The translations under genes were made by a program, and so were the position numbers. The notes beneath the pieces were generated by a model, which saw only the letters and a list, made by a program, of their open reading frames with translations, was not told where the DNA came from and did not search any database. From Geodermatophilus sp. DF01-2 (GTDB lineage: Bacteria; Actinomycetota; Actinomycetes; Mycobacteriales; Geodermatophilaceae): DNA of 43,243 nt. Location of the stretch: contig NZ_SPQN01000026.1 of assembly GCF_004571065.1 (NCBI RefSeq), positions 1 through 43,243 of the forward strand. The letters run 5' to 3'. Below, piece by piece: positions 1-7,715 of this stretch; the first letter of the stretch is position 1, and each line of letters opens with the position of its first letter.

Positions 1-424
1 GAGGCCTGCGAGCCGCGGTGAAGTACTCCCGTGCAGGCGCCTGCAGCAGGAGGACGACGGCGGTGACACCGAGCAGCAGGATGAGCGCCGGGAAGAGGGC
101 GAAACCGGTCCCGGATGCGATGCCGACGACGACGGCGGTCAACCCCAACGCGCCGGCGACCGCTCCCGAGGCGACCAGGAGGCGGCGGCCCCGGCCCTGG
201 AGCGCCGCGACTCCGCCCCAGGCGCAGGCCACCGCCAGGGCCAGGTACAGGACGCCGAAGACCGCGAACAGACCTGCCGCCACGCTGAACGTGAAGGAGG
301 CCAGGGCCGCCAGGAGGAGGAACCCGGCCTCGACGAAGCCTGCGACCGCCGCGAGGAGGACGTGGGGCGGGCGCCCGCCGCCGGCTGTGGGGATGCCGGG
401 CTCGGGACGACGGGGCATCGACAT
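1..424 (-). CDS. Small multi-pass membrane protein, 3' end beyond the window
   Basis: Reading the minus strand from an ATG at 424 gives an uninterrupted frame of 141 codons that runs off the left edge. It starts MSMPRRPEPGIPTAGGG and then shows about four hydrophobic segments rich in Ala, Val, Leu and Gly, separated by short Arg-rich loops (for example LQGRGRRLL), which is typical of a small integral membrane protein. No catalytic motif is visible and I do not recognise the family. The gene begins 20 bases after the stop of the membrane protein at 445-1248, so the two probably form an operon. A second ATG two codons in (418) is an equally possible start. The reading frame is firm; the function is unknown. 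Confidence 0.7.
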   Translation of the reverse strand, partial: MSMPRRPEPGIPTAGGGRPPHVLLAAVAGFVEAGFLLLAALASFTFSVAAGLFAVFGVLYLALAVACAWGGVAALQGRGRRLLVASGAVAGALGLTAVVVGIASGTGFALFPALILLLGVTAVVLLLQAPAREYFTAARRP

Positions 425-444
425 GGTGCTGCGGTCCCGTGGGC

Positions 445-1248
445 TCAGCGACCGCGCCGCGCGCGGTGGGTGGCGAAGAACTGCCTGGCGGGCCGCAGGC
501 AGAGCAGGACCACGATGGCCAGCGCGGCGAGGAAGAACAGCAGGAAGAAAACCACCTCGCCACCGCCGAACTCACCCGTCGACAGCCCGGAGAGGGCGGC
601 GAGGAGGAAGAACGCGGTCACCGCGACCGCGATCGAGCCACCCACCAGCAGTGGCACCCGGCTGCGGCCGGTCAGCGCGCGCACCGAGCCCCAGACCATG
701 AGCGCCGTCCAGAGGAGGGCGACCACTCCGAAGCCGATCCCGAAGAGGAGTGCGGCGTCGGTGACCTCGGTGGTGTCGACGCCCTCGAACGCCGGGTCGC
801 TGGCGACCATGTCCTCGAGGAGGGGGCCCAGCAGGGCGCCGCCCAGGAGCAGGCCCAGGGTCACCAGCGCGCCGAGCGCACTGAAGAGGAAGCCGAGCAC
901 CGCGGCCACCACGACCGGCGCGGGCTTGGCGGGAGCCGCGGCGTAGCCGTACTGCCCGTACTGGCCCGGGGGCAGGTACTGACCGTAGCCCGGCGGCGGG
1001 CCGTATCGACCCGTGGGCCCGTACTGGCCGTAGTCCGGCTGCTGGCCGTACTGCTGCGGGTGTCCGGCCTCCCCCTGCGGCTGGCCCTGGCCGTAGGGGG
1101 AGGTCTGGTACTGCGGGCCCCCGTACGGCTGTCCGGTCGCCCCGTACTGCGGCTGCTGCCCGTACTGCGGCTGTTGCCCGTATTGCTGAGGCGGCCGTCC
1201 CGGCTGCGGGTCGGTGCCGGAGCCGTGCTCGTCGTCGTGGGTGCTCAT
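445..1248 (-). CDS. Membrane protein with Gln/Tyr/Gly/Pro-rich N-terminus
   Basis: This is a 267-residue protein. The first ~105 residues are low complexity, with repeated QYGQQP, YGQ and PPGYGQY units, as in many actinobacterial membrane proteins with a disordered cytoplasmic head. From about residue 108 there are four hydrophobic segments (one begins VVVAAVLGFLFSALGALV). The C-terminus is short and basic (RQFFATHRARRGR). The ATG at 1248 has a strong ribosome site, GGAGGAG, four bases upstream. No enzymatic motif is seen and the function is unknown. It is divergent from serA and is followed 20 bases later by another membrane protein. Confidence 0.8.
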   Translation of the reverse strand: MSTHDDEHGSGTDPQPGRPPQQYGQQPQYGQQPQYGATGQPYGGPQYQTSPYGQGQPQGEAGHPQQYGQQPDYGQYGPTGRYGPPPGYGQYLPPGQYGQYGYAAAPAKPAPVVVAAVLGFLFSALGALVTLGLLLGGALLGPLLEDMVASDPAFEGVDTTEVTDAALLFGIGFGVVALLWTALMVWGSVRALTGRSRVPLLVGGSIAVAVTAFFLLAALSGLSTGEFGGGEVVFFLLFFLAALAIVVLLCLRPARQFFATHRARRGR

Positions 1249-1326
1249 GGTCTCCTCCGTCGGCGCCGGCGTCCGCCGACCGTTCGCGGCCAGGATGTCG
1301 GCCTACCCCTACCCGGGCAAGCGACC

Positions 1327-1348
1327 CCACCCCTCACGTGGGAGGTGG
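1327..1348. promoter_or_regulatory. Imperfect 22-bp palindrome between the divergent membrane gene and serA
   Basis: The sequence around a central CACGTG reads almost the same on both strands: 9 of 11 base pairs are symmetrical, with outer arms CCACC/GGTGG. It lies about 80 bases upstream of the serA -10 hexamer and about 80 bases upstream of the minus-strand gene start. The position suits an operator, but no known regulator consensus was recognised. Confidence 0.35.
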
Positions 1349-1419
1349 ACCGGCACGCCCCGACCGGCGCGTCGCCGTCCGGAGAAGGGGCTGGTCGGGC
1401 CCTGGGGACCCGCCCTCCC

Positions 1420-1425
1420 TAGGCT
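1420..1425 (+). promoter_or_regulatory. Probable -10 hexamer of serA (TAGGCT)
   Basis: TAGGCT fits the actinobacterial TANNNT -10 pattern and ends 8 bases before the GTG at 1434. Transcription would start at or within two bases of that GTG, so the message would be leaderless. No clear -35 hexamer is seen. Confidence 0.5.
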
Positions 1426-1433
1426 GTGCTCCC

Positions 1434-3047
1434 GTGACCGTCACGATGTCAGGGACCGCGCCCGTCGTCCTGATCGCCGAAGAACTCGCCCCGAGCGTGC
1501 TGCAGGTGCTCGGGCGCGACGTCGAGATCCGCCACGTGGACGGCGCCGACCGCGCCGCGCTGCTCCCGGCGCTGGCCGACGCCTCCGCCGTGATGATCCG
1601 CAGCGCCACCCAGATCGACGCCGAGGCGCTGGCCGCGGCCCCGAACCTCAAGGTGGTCGCCCGGGCCGGCATCGGCCTGGACAACGTCGACGTGAGTGCG
1701 GCGACCGAGCGCGGCGTCATGGTCGTCAACGCCCCGACGTCCAACATCGTCAGTGCGGCCGAGCACGCGGTGGCCCTGCTGCTCGCGGCCGCCCGGCACA
1801 TCCCGGCCGCCGACGCGTCGTTGCGCGAGGGCACCTGGAAGCGCTCGAAGTTCACCGGCGTCGAGATCACCGACAAGGTCGTCGGCGTGGTCGGACTGGG
1901 CCGGATCGGGCAGCTGGTCGCCCAGCGGCTGGCCGCCTTCGGCGTCACGTTGATCGCCTACGACCCCTACATCCAGCCGGGCCGCGCCGCGCAGCTCGGC
2001 GTCCGCATGGTCCCGCTGGAGGAACTGCTCCGCGAGGCCGACTTCATCACCATCCACCTGCCCAAGACGCCGGAGACGCTCGGCCTGGTCGGCGCCGCCG
2101 AGCTGGCCACCACCAAGCGCGGCGTCATCATCGTCAACGCCGCCCGCGGCGGGCTGGTGGACGAGGCGGCCCTGGCCGATGCGCTGAAGTCGGGGCAGGT
2201 CGGCGGGGCCGGTATCGACGTGTACGCCGAGGAGCCGTGCACCGACAGCCCGCTGTTCGGCCTGCCCAACACCGTCGTCACCCCGCACCTGGGGGCCTCC
2301 ACCACCGAGGCGCAGGACAAGGCCGGTACCGCCGTGGCGCACTCGGTGCGCCTGGCGCTGCAGGGCGAGTTCGTGCCCGACGCGGTGAACGTCCAGGCCG
2401 GCGGGGTCGTCGCCGAAGACGTCCGCCCGGGGCTGCCGCTGGCCGAGAAGCTGGGGCGGGTGTTCACCGCCGTCGCCGGCGGGCTGGCCCAGTCGGTCAC
2501 CGTCGAGGTCCGGGGCAAGATCGCCGAGTTCGACGACTCGGTGCTCCAGCTGGCGGTGCTCAAGGGCGTCTTCTCCGACGTCGTCGAGGAACAGGTCACC
2601 TACGTCAACGCCCCGCTGTTCGCCGACCAGCGCGGCCTCGAGGTCGCGCTCACCAGCGAGGTGGAGAGTCCCGACTACCGCAACCTCGTCAGCGTCCGCG
2701 GCGCGATGGCCGACGGCACGGAGGTGACCGTCTCCGGCACCCTCTTCGGCAAGAACCAGGTACCCAAGCTGGTCGAGGTCAACGGCTTCGACATGGACCT
2801 GGATGCCTCGGGCTACCTGCTCTTCTTCGTCTACACCGACCGGCCCGGCGTCGTCGGCACGGTGGGTGCGGCGCTGGGGGAGGCCGGCATCAACATCGCC
2901 GGCGCGCAGGTCAGCCGCACCACCCGCGGCGGCGAGGCGCTCATGGCGGTGACCGTCGACAGCCCGGTCCCGGCCGAGCTGCTCGGGGACATCGCCGGCC
3001 GGATCGGTGCGCGCGAGGCCCGCTCGGCGGACCTCACCGCGCGCTGA
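1434..3047 (+). CDS. serA: D-3-phosphoglycerate dehydrogenase (first enzyme of serine synthesis)
   Basis: Oxidises 3-phosphoglycerate to 3-phosphohydroxypyruvate with NAD+, the committed step of serine synthesis in the cytoplasm. The protein has about 537 residues. The Rossmann fold carries [14 protein letters not shown], the catalytic region has [11 protein letters not shown] and [13 protein letters not shown], and the catalytic His lies in [13 protein letters not shown] ~200-residue extension follows, made of the intervening allosteric domain and a C-terminal ACT domain ([15 protein letters not shown]). This is the long actinobacterial type, close to M. tuberculosis SerA1 (528 residues) from memory. 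GTG 1434 is chosen because of the TAGGCT hexamer; an in-frame ATG at 1446 is the alternative. leuB follows after 16 bases. Confidence 0.95.
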   Translation: MTVTMSGTAPVVLIAEELAPSVLQVLGRDVEIRHVDGADRAALLPALADASAVMIRSATQIDAEALAAAPNLKVVARAGIGLDNVDVSAATERGVMVVNAPTSNIVSAAEHAVALLLAAARHIPAADASLREGTWKRSKFTGVEITDKVVGVVGLGRIGQLVAQRLAAFGVTLIAYDPYIQPGRAAQLGVRMVPLEELLREADFITIHLPKTPETLGLVGAAELATTKRGVIIVNAARGGLVDEAALADALKSGQVGGAGIDVYAEEPCTDSPLFGLPNTVVTPHLGASTTEAQDKAGTAVAHSVRLALQGEFVPDAVNVQAGGVVAEDVRPGLPLAEKLGRVFTAVAGGLAQSVTVEVRGKIAEFDDSVLQLAVLKGVFSDVVEEQVTYVNAPLFADQRGLEVALTSEVESPDYRNLVSVRGAMADGTEVTVSGTLFGKNQVPKLVEVNGFDMDLDASGYLLFFVYTDRPGVVGTVGAALGEAGINIAGAQVSRTTRGGEALMAVTVDSPVPAELLGDIAGRIGAREARSADLTAR

Positions 3048-3063
3048 CCCAGGGAGGACGACC

Positions 3064-4086
3064 ATGCGATTGGCAGTGATCCCTGGGGACGGCATCGGCC
3101 CGGAGGTGGTGGCCGAGGGCCTCAAGGTCCTCCGTGAGGTGGCTCCCGACGTCGAGAGCACCCCCTACGACCTCGGCGCGCTGCGCTGGCAGCGGACCGG
3201 GGAGCTGCTGCCCGACACGGTGCTCGACGAGCTGCGCCAGCACGACGCGATCCTGCTCGGCGCCATCGGCGACCCGAGCGTCCCGCCCGGCATCCTGGAG
3301 CGTGGGCTGCTGCTGCGGCTGCGCTTCGAGCTGGACCACCACGTCAACCTGCGCCCGGCCCGGCTCTTCGACGGCGTCCGCAGCCCGCTGGCCGCCCCCG
3401 GCGGCATCGACATGCTCTGCGTCCGGGAGGGTACCGAGGGCCCCTACGTCGGCAACGGTGGCGTGCTCCGCAAGGACACCCCGCACGAGGTCGCCACCGA
3501 GGTCAGCCTGAACACCGCGTTCGGCGTCGAACGGGTCGTCCGCTACGCGTTCGAGCGCGCCCTGGCCCGGCCGCGCCGGCACCTCACGCTGATCCACAAG
3601 ACCAACGTGCTCACCCACGCCGGGTCGCTGTGGTCGCGGACGGTCGAGGAGGTGTCTGCCGAGTTTCCCGAGGTCACCGTCGCCTACCAGCACGTCGACG
3701 CGGCCTCGATGTTCTTCGTGACCGACCCGGGCCGCTTCGACGTCATCGTCACCGACAACCTCTTCGGCGACATCGTCACCGACCTGGCCGCGGCGGTGAC
3801 CGGCGGCATCGGGCTGGCCGCCAGCGGCAACCTGGACGCCTCCGGCACCAACCCGAGCATGTTCGAGCCGGTGCACGGCTCGGCGCCGGACATCGCCGGT
3901 CGGGGCGTCGCCGACCCGACCGCCACCGTGCTGTCGGTGGGCCTGCTGCTCGAGCACCTCGGCCGCGCCGACCAGGCCAGGAAGGTCGACGCCGCGGTCG
4001 CCTTCGACCTCTCCACCCGCGACCCGGAGGCGCCGGTCCGGACGCACGAGGTCGGCGACCGGCTCGCCGCGCTCGCCGGGGGCTGA
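3064..4086 (+). CDS. leuB: 3-isopropylmalate dehydrogenase (leucine synthesis)
   Basis: Oxidatively decarboxylates 3-isopropylmalate to 2-ketoisocaproate, the third step of leucine synthesis. It has 340 residues, normal for the actinobacterial form. Diagnostic parts are the N-terminal [16 protein letters not shown], the substrate-binding region [14 protein letters not shown], and the metal-binding/catalytic [15 protein letters not shown], followed by [13 protein letters not shown]. The ATG at 3064 has a good ribosome site (AGGGAGGA, 3051-3058). The gene sits 16 bases after serA and is likely co-transcribed with it. A long hairpin at 4099-4153 ends the unit, so cimA probably has its own promoter. 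Confidence 0.96.
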   Translation: MRLAVIPGDGIGPEVVAEGLKVLREVAPDVESTPYDLGALRWQRTGELLPDTVLDELRQHDAILLGAIGDPSVPPGILERGLLLRLRFELDHHVNLRPARLFDGVRSPLAAPGGIDMLCVREGTEGPYVGNGGVLRKDTPHEVATEVSLNTAFGVERVVRYAFERALARPRRHLTLIHKTNVLTHAGSLWSRTVEEVSAEFPEVTVAYQHVDAASMFFVTDPGRFDVIVTDNLFGDIVTDLAAAVTGGIGLAASGNLDASGTNPSMFEPVHGSAPDIAGRGVADPTATVLSVGLLLEHLGRADQARKVDAAVAFDLSTRDPEAPVRTHEVGDRLAALAGG

Positions 4087-4098
4087 ACTCTCCGACGA

Positions 4099-4153
4099 GC
4101 GTGTGCGCCGACGCCCGGTTCTCAGCGTCCGAACCGGGCGCCGGCGCACACGC
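4099..4153 (+). terminator. Long hairpin after leuB
   Basis: The arms GCGTGTGCGCCG (4099-4110) and CGGCGCACACGC (4142-4153) pair perfectly. Nested inside them, GCCCGGTTC (4113-4121) pairs with GAACCGGGC (4131-4139), leaving a 9-base loop. Only a small AC/GC mismatch interrupts the ~21-bp stem. There is no T tract, as is common for actinobacterial hairpin terminators. It separates serA-leuB from the cimA leader. Confidence 0.7.
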
Positions 4154-4218
4154 TGGCCGATCCTGCCGGGGCCCCTGCGGCCCACCACCGGCACCGGGCG
4201 CGTGCTTTACTCGACGCG

Positions 4219-4251
4219 ATGTCCCGCACCGGCTCGATTCTCATCGCCTAG
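4219..4251 (+). CDS. Leader peptide upstream of cimA (10 codons, Ile-Leu-Ile)
   Basis: This is a very short frame, ATG at 4219 to TAG at 4249-4251, encoding MSRTGSILIA. It carries ATT-CTC-ATC (4237-4245) just before the stop. ATT is unusual in this GC-rich genome. The last base of the stop codon is the first base of a perfect hairpin (4251-4278), and a T-tailed hairpin follows. cimA belongs to isoleucine synthesis, so a ribosome stalling on Ile/Leu codons would be a fitting sensor. A TTTACT hexamer ends 7 bases before the ATG, resembling a weak leaderless promoter. No ribosome site is obvious. The role is inferred from the arrangement. Confidence 0.55.
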   Translation: MSRTGSILIA

Positions 4252-4306
4252 CGCGCAGTCACCTCTCCGACTGCGCGCAGACCTCCCGTTCCCGGGGGGT
4301 CTTTCT
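4251..4306 (+). promoter_or_regulatory. Candidate transcription attenuator of cimA
   Basis: Hairpin 1 pairs GCGCGCAGTC (4251-4260) with GACTGCGCGC (4269-4278), a perfect 10-bp stem with loop ACCTCTCC. Hairpin 2 pairs AGACCTCCC (4279-4287) with GGGGGGTCT (4294-4302, one G-U pair) and is followed by TTCT, a plausible intrinsic terminator ending 37 bases before the cimA start. The loop of hairpin 1 (4261-4267) could alternatively pair with the G-rich 3' arm of the terminator (4294-4300), which would give an antiterminator form. Together with the Ile-Leu-Ile leader peptide this matches the layout of ribosome-mediated attenuation. Confidence 0.55.
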
Positions 4307-4343
4307 CGTGTCTGGGGCACTTCGCCGTCTCCGGGAGGACACC

Positions 4344-5930
4344 GTGCCGACTCCGACCAGCACCGACTTCCACGTCTTCGACACGACGTTGCGCGACGGC
4401 GCCCAGCGCGAGGGGGTCAGCTACTCCGTCGCCGACAAGCTGGCCGTCGCCCGTCTGCTCGACGAGATCGGCGTCGGCTTCATCGAGGGCGGTTGGCCGG
4501 GCGCCCTGCCCAAGGACACCGAGTTCTTCGCCCGCGCCCGCACCGAGCTGAAGCTGCGCAACGCCGCGCTGGTGGCGTTCGGCTCCACCCGCAAGGCCGG
4601 CGTCCGCGTCGAGGACGACGCCCAGGTGCGGGCCCTGCTGGACGCCGACACGCCGGTGGTCTGCCTGGTCGCGAAGTCCGACGTCCGGCACGTGCGCGAG
4701 GCGCTGCGGACGACGCTCGAGGAGAACCTCGCCATGGTGCGCGACACCGTGGCCTTCTTCGTCCGGCACGGCCGGCGGGTGTTCCTCGACTGCGAGCACT
4801 TCTTCGACGGGTACGCCGCCGATCCCGACCACGGCGTCGAGGTGCTGCGGACGGCGTTCGCGGCCGGGGCCGAGGTCGGCGTCCTGTGCGACACGAACGG
4901 CGGGATGCTGCCGATGGGCGTGGGCCGGGTCGTCGCCGACGTCCGCGCGCGGGTCGACGGCAAGCTGGGCATCCACTGCCAGGACGACACCGGCTGCGCC
5001 GTCGCCAACACCCTGGCCGCCGTCGAGGCCGGCGTCACCCACGTCCAGGGGACGGCGAACGGCTACGGCGAGCGCGCCGGCAACGCCGACACCTTCGCGT
5101 TGATCGCCAACCTGGTGACCAAGATGGGCATCCCGGCGGTGCCGGCCGAGTGCCTGCCCGAACTGCAGCGGGTGAGCCACGCGATCGCGGAGCTCGCCAA
5201 CATCGCCCCCGACGACCACCAGCCCTACGTCGGTGCCTCGGCGTTCGCGCACAAGGCCGGCCTGCACGCCAGCGCGATCAAGGTCAGCCCCGAGCTCTAC
5301 AACCACCTGGACCCCGCGGTGGTCGGCAACGACATGCGCATCCTGGTCACCGAGATGGCCGGCCGGGCGTCGGTGGAGCTCAAGGGCCGCGAGCTCGGCG
5401 TCGACCTCGACGGGCACGCCGACGTCATCGGTCGGGTCGTCGACCGGGTCAAGGTGCTCGAGGCCGGTGGCTGGTCGTTCGAGGCCGCCGACGCGTCCTT
5501 CGAGCTGTTGCTGCGTGCCGAGCTGCCCGACGCCCCGCCGCCGCTGTTCGAGCTGGAGAGCTACCGGACCTCCGTCGAGCACTGGGGCAACGGCGTCGTC
5601 GTCAGCGAGGCCACGGTGAAGGTCCACGTCGACGGCGAGCGGATCATCTCGACCGCCGAGGGCAACGGGCCGGTCAACGCCCTCGACAACGCGCTGCGCC
5701 AGGCGCTGGTGAGCCGGTACCCGCGGCTGGCCGACGTCTCGCTGGCCGACTACAAGGTCCGCATCCTCGGCTGGAAGGGCGGCACCGGCGCCACGACCCG
5801 GGTGCTCATCGACACCACCGACGGAGTGGGGGAGTGGACCACCGTCGGCGTCCACGCCAACATCGTCGAGGCATCCTGGCACGCGCTCGTCGACGCCCTC
5901 TCCTACGCCGTCCGGCATCGCCAGCGGTGA
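4344..5930 (+). CDS. cimA: (R)-citramalate synthase (isoleucine synthesis)
   Basis: Condenses pyruvate with acetyl-CoA to citramalate, the threonine-independent entry to isoleucine, and belongs to the 2-isopropylmalate synthase family. It has 528 residues. The TIM-barrel begins FDTTLRDGAQREGVSYSV and carries the metal/catalytic region DTNGGMLP, HCQDDTGCAVANTLAAVEAG and the family signature GTANGYGERAGNAD. The C-terminal LeuA-type regulatory domain (about residues 400-528) likely binds the feedback inhibitor. The GTG at 4344 has ribosome site GGGAGGA (4333-4339). LeuA itself is less likely, because the N-terminal motif and overall length fit CimA. An attenuator-like leader precedes the gene. 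Confidence 0.9.
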   Translation: MPTPTSTDFHVFDTTLRDGAQREGVSYSVADKLAVARLLDEIGVGFIEGGWPGALPKDTEFFARARTELKLRNAALVAFGSTRKAGVRVEDDAQVRALLDADTPVVCLVAKSDVRHVREALRTTLEENLAMVRDTVAFFVRHGRRVFLDCEHFFDGYAADPDHGVEVLRTAFAAGAEVGVLCDTNGGMLPMGVGRVVADVRARVDGKLGIHCQDDTGCAVANTLAAVEAGVTHVQGTANGYGERAGNADTFALIANLVTKMGIPAVPAECLPELQRVSHAIAELANIAPDDHQPYVGASAFAHKAGLHASAIKVSPELYNHLDPAVVGNDMRILVTEMAGRASVELKGRELGVDLDGHADVIGRVVDRVKVLEAGGWSFEAADASFELLLRAELPDAPPPLFELESYRTSVEHWGNGVVVSEATVKVHVDGERIISTAEGNGPVNALDNALRQALVSRYPRLADVSLADYKVRILGWKGGTGATTRVLIDTTDGVGEWTTVGVHANIVEASWHALVDALSYAVRHRQR

Positions 5931-5944
5931 CCTCCGGCGGGTGG

Positions 5945-5990
5945 GCGCAGGAGCGCAGATCTGCTCCCCGGATCGACTGCACCCCTGCGC
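5945..5990. terminator. Candidate bidirectional terminator between cimA and the ABM gene
   Basis: GCGCAGG (5945-5951) pairs with CCTGCGC (5984-5990), and the interior holds a further GGAG...CTCC hairpin around AGATCT. It lies in the 77-base gap between two convergent genes, so it could serve both. Confidence 0.4.
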
Positions 5991-6007
5991 ACGCTGTCAG
6001 GCCGGAG

Positions 6008-6337
6008 TCAGCCCCTCGGCCGCACCTCGCCCATGGGGCCCCAGCCGCTGACGTCGGGGGCGTCGACGTAGACGATCTGCGGCTGCGCCGACACCAGGTC
6101 CGGCGCCTGCTCGACGAACCGGGTGAAGGAGTCCGTGCTCGTGTGCGCGCCACCGGCCTCGGCGTCCCGGAAGCCCTCGACGCAGACCCAGGTGTCGGGC
6201 TCCTCGACGCTCCTCGACCACTCGAAGAAGAGGCAGCCCTCCTCCGCGTTCACCGCGCGGGCGTAGTCGCGGGCCAGCACCGTCCACTCGTCGGCGCGCT
6301 CGGGACGCACGGGGAACTTCACGACGATCAGGATCAC
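6008..6337 (-). CDS. Antibiotic-biosynthesis-monooxygenase (ABM) domain protein
   Basis: This 109-residue protein has the ABM / dimeric alpha-beta barrel pattern: an opening beta strand VILIVVKFPVRPERADEW, a central FFEWSRS.EEPDTWVCVEGFRD, and FVEQAPDLVSAQPQIVYVDAP. Such small proteins act as cofactor-free oxygenases or quinone monooxygenases, but the substrate cannot be told from sequence. The GTG at 6337 has ribosome site GGGGAGA upstream. The frame remains open upstream of the GTG, but that part is not ABM-like. It lies 130 bases downstream of the VOC-domain gene on the same strand and may be co-transcribed. Confidence 0.75.
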   Translation of the reverse strand: MILIVVKFPVRPERADEWTVLARDYARAVNAEEGCLFFEWSRSVEEPDTWVCVEGFRDAEAGGAHTSTDSFTRFVEQAPDLVSAQPQIVYVDAPDVSGWGPMGEVRPRG

Positions 6338-6467
6338 GGGCGATCTCCCCTGCTCGGTGGGATCGCGCCGAGTGGGGCCCGAAGGGTCCCGGGCAGGCGC
6401 GATGCAGCGGCTCAGCGGCGTCGGGGGACGGTACTTGGCCGCGGTGCCGTCCGGTAGGACGACGGTG

Positions 6468-6836
6468 TCACAGCCGGCTGCGCAGCAGGCAGAACGGGTT
6501 GCCCTCGGGGTCGGCGAGCACGTGCCAGCCCTCCCCGCCGGTCTGTCCCACGTCGGCAGGCGTGGCGCCCAGCGCGAGCAGCCGCTCCAGCTCGGCGTCC
6601 TGGTCGCGGTCGGTCGGGTTGAGGTCCAGGTGCAGCCGCGGCTTGCCCGGCGCGGGTTCGGCGACGGGGGCGAACACCAGGGTCGGGGCAGCCCCGCCGA
6701 ACCCGGCCTCCGGCCCGATCTCGACCGCTCCCTCCTCACGGCCGAGCACCCGGTAGCCGAGGACCTCGGCCCACCACGCGGCCAGCGCCTCGGGGTCGCT
6801 GCTGTCGACGACGATCTCGCTGAGCCGGCACGCCAT
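6468..6836 (-). CDS. VOC-fold (glyoxalase-like) protein
   Basis: This 122-residue protein starts MACRLSEIVVDSSDPEALAAWW, the usual opening of the glyoxalase/bleomycin-resistance superfamily, followed by WAEVLGYRVL and the second half RLHLDLNPTDRDQDAELERLLALGA and WHVLADPEGNPFCLL. The family binds a metal through His/Glu residues; HLDLNPTD and DPEGNPFC are the conserved blocks. The substrate is unknown. The ATG at 6836 is preceded on the minus strand by TACGGT and exactly six bases, so the message is probably leaderless. The gene is divergent from the FAH-family gene. Confidence 0.8.
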   Translation of the reverse strand: MACRLSEIVVDSSDPEALAAWWAEVLGYRVLGREEGAVEIGPEAGFGGAAPTLVFAPVAEPAPGKPRLHLDLNPTDRDQDAELERLLALGATPADVGQTGGEGWHVLADPEGNPFCLLRSRL

Positions 6837-6842
6837 GGTGCG

Positions 6843-6848
6843 ACCGTA
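6843..6848 (-). promoter_or_regulatory. -10 hexamer of the VOC gene (TACGGT, leaderless)
   Basis: On the minus strand TACGGT is followed by six bases (CGCACC) and the ATG at 6836, the spacing expected when transcription starts at the start codon. It lies in a 66-base divergent promoter region shared with the FAH-family gene. Confidence 0.55.
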
Positions 6849-6890
6849 GGGCCCGACCGGCGCGGGCGCGGGCCGAGGGCCGGGAGTCAG

Positions 6891-6896
6891 TAGCCT
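6891..6896 (+). promoter_or_regulatory. -10 hexamer of the FAH-family gene (TAGCCT, leaderless)
   Basis: TAGCCT is followed by six bases (CGGAGC) and the GTG at 6903. There is no other ribosome site. This is the mirror image of the arrangement on the opposite strand for the VOC gene. Confidence 0.55.
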
Positions 6897-6902
6897 CGGA
6901 GC

Positions 6903-7715
6903 GTGCGCATCGTCCGTTTCGCCTCGCCCTCGGGCATGTCCTTCGGCGTCCTCGACGGCGACGGCCAGGTCGCCCAGATCGAGGGTCACCCGTTCGGGAC
7001 CATCTCCTTCACCGGCCAGCGGTTCGCGCAGGCCGACGTCCGGCTGCTCTCGCCGATCCTGCCGAGCAAGGTCGTCTGCGTCGGCAAGAACTACGCCGAG
7101 CACGTGCAGGAGATGAACACCGGGGAGGCCCCCGAGGAGCCGCTGCTGTTCCTCAAGCCGTCGACGACGGTCATCGGCCCCGGTGACGCGATCCGCATCC
7201 CGCCGGGCAGCACGAACGTCCACCACGAGGTGGAGCTGGCCGTCGTCATCGGCGCCCGCGGTGCCCGCCAGGTCCCCCCGGAGCAGGCGCTGGCCGGCGT
7301 CTTCGGCTACACGATCGGCAACGACGTCACCGAGCGGGACATGCAGAGGAACGACGGCCAGTGGACCCGCGCCAAGGGCTTCGACTCCTTCTGCCCGCTG
7401 GGCCCGTGGATCGAGACCGACCTGCCGGCTCAGGGCTTGGACCCCGCCGACCTCGAGGTCACCTGCAGCGTGGACGGCGAGCTGCGCCAGCAGGGACGCA
7501 CCAGCCAGCTGCTCTTCGGCATCCCCACCCTGATCTCGCACATCTCCCAGGTGATGACGCTGCTGCCCGGCGACGTCGTGCTCACCGGCACCCCGGCCGG
7601 CGTCGGCCCGATCCGGCCCGGTCAGCGGGTCGAGTGCACCATCGAGGGGCTGGGCACGCTGGGCAACACGGTCGCCGGCGCCGACGTCACCTCCACCGCG
7701 GGAGGTCCCAGGTGA
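6903..7715 (+). CDS. Fumarylacetoacetate hydrolase (FAH) family protein
   Basis: This 270-residue protein belongs to the FAH / 2-hydroxyhepta-2,4-diene-1,7-dioate isomerase family, which cleaves or isomerises acylpyruvates. Visible family motifs are [28 protein letters not shown], the metal-binding [38 protein letters not shown] and the C-terminal [17 protein letters not shown]. The metal ligands are expected to be the two Glu of the HHEVELA block and a downstream Asp. Its physiological substrate is not known. The gene overlaps gltX by 4 bases, the neighbour also seen in mycobacteria. Confidence 0.9.
   Translation: MRIVRFASPSGMSFGVLDGDGQVAQIEGHPFGTISFTGQRFAQADVRLLSPILPSKVVCVGKNYAEHVQEMNTGEAPEEPLLFLKPSTTVIGPGDAIRIPPGSTNVHHEVELAVVIGARGARQVPPEQALAGVFGYTIGNDVTERDMQRNDGQWTRAKGFDSFCPLGPWIETDLPAQGLDPADLEVTCSVDGELRQQGRTSQLLFGIPTLISHISQVMTLLPGDVVLTGTPAGVGPIRPGQRVECTIEGLGTLGNTVAGADVTSTAGGPR

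Noticed and set aside
439-1422. Plus-strand frame of 327 codons over the membrane protein
   Set aside because: Shadow of the minus-strand gene, which has a strong ribosome site and clear transmembrane segments.
1449-3161. A 570-codon open frame on the minus strand
   Set aside because: Antisense to serA, with no recognisable domain.
4099-4153. The leuB hairpin as a riboswitch aptamer for cimA
   Set aside because: It is a simple long stem with no conserved riboswitch core, and it directly follows leuB. A terminator is the simpler reading.
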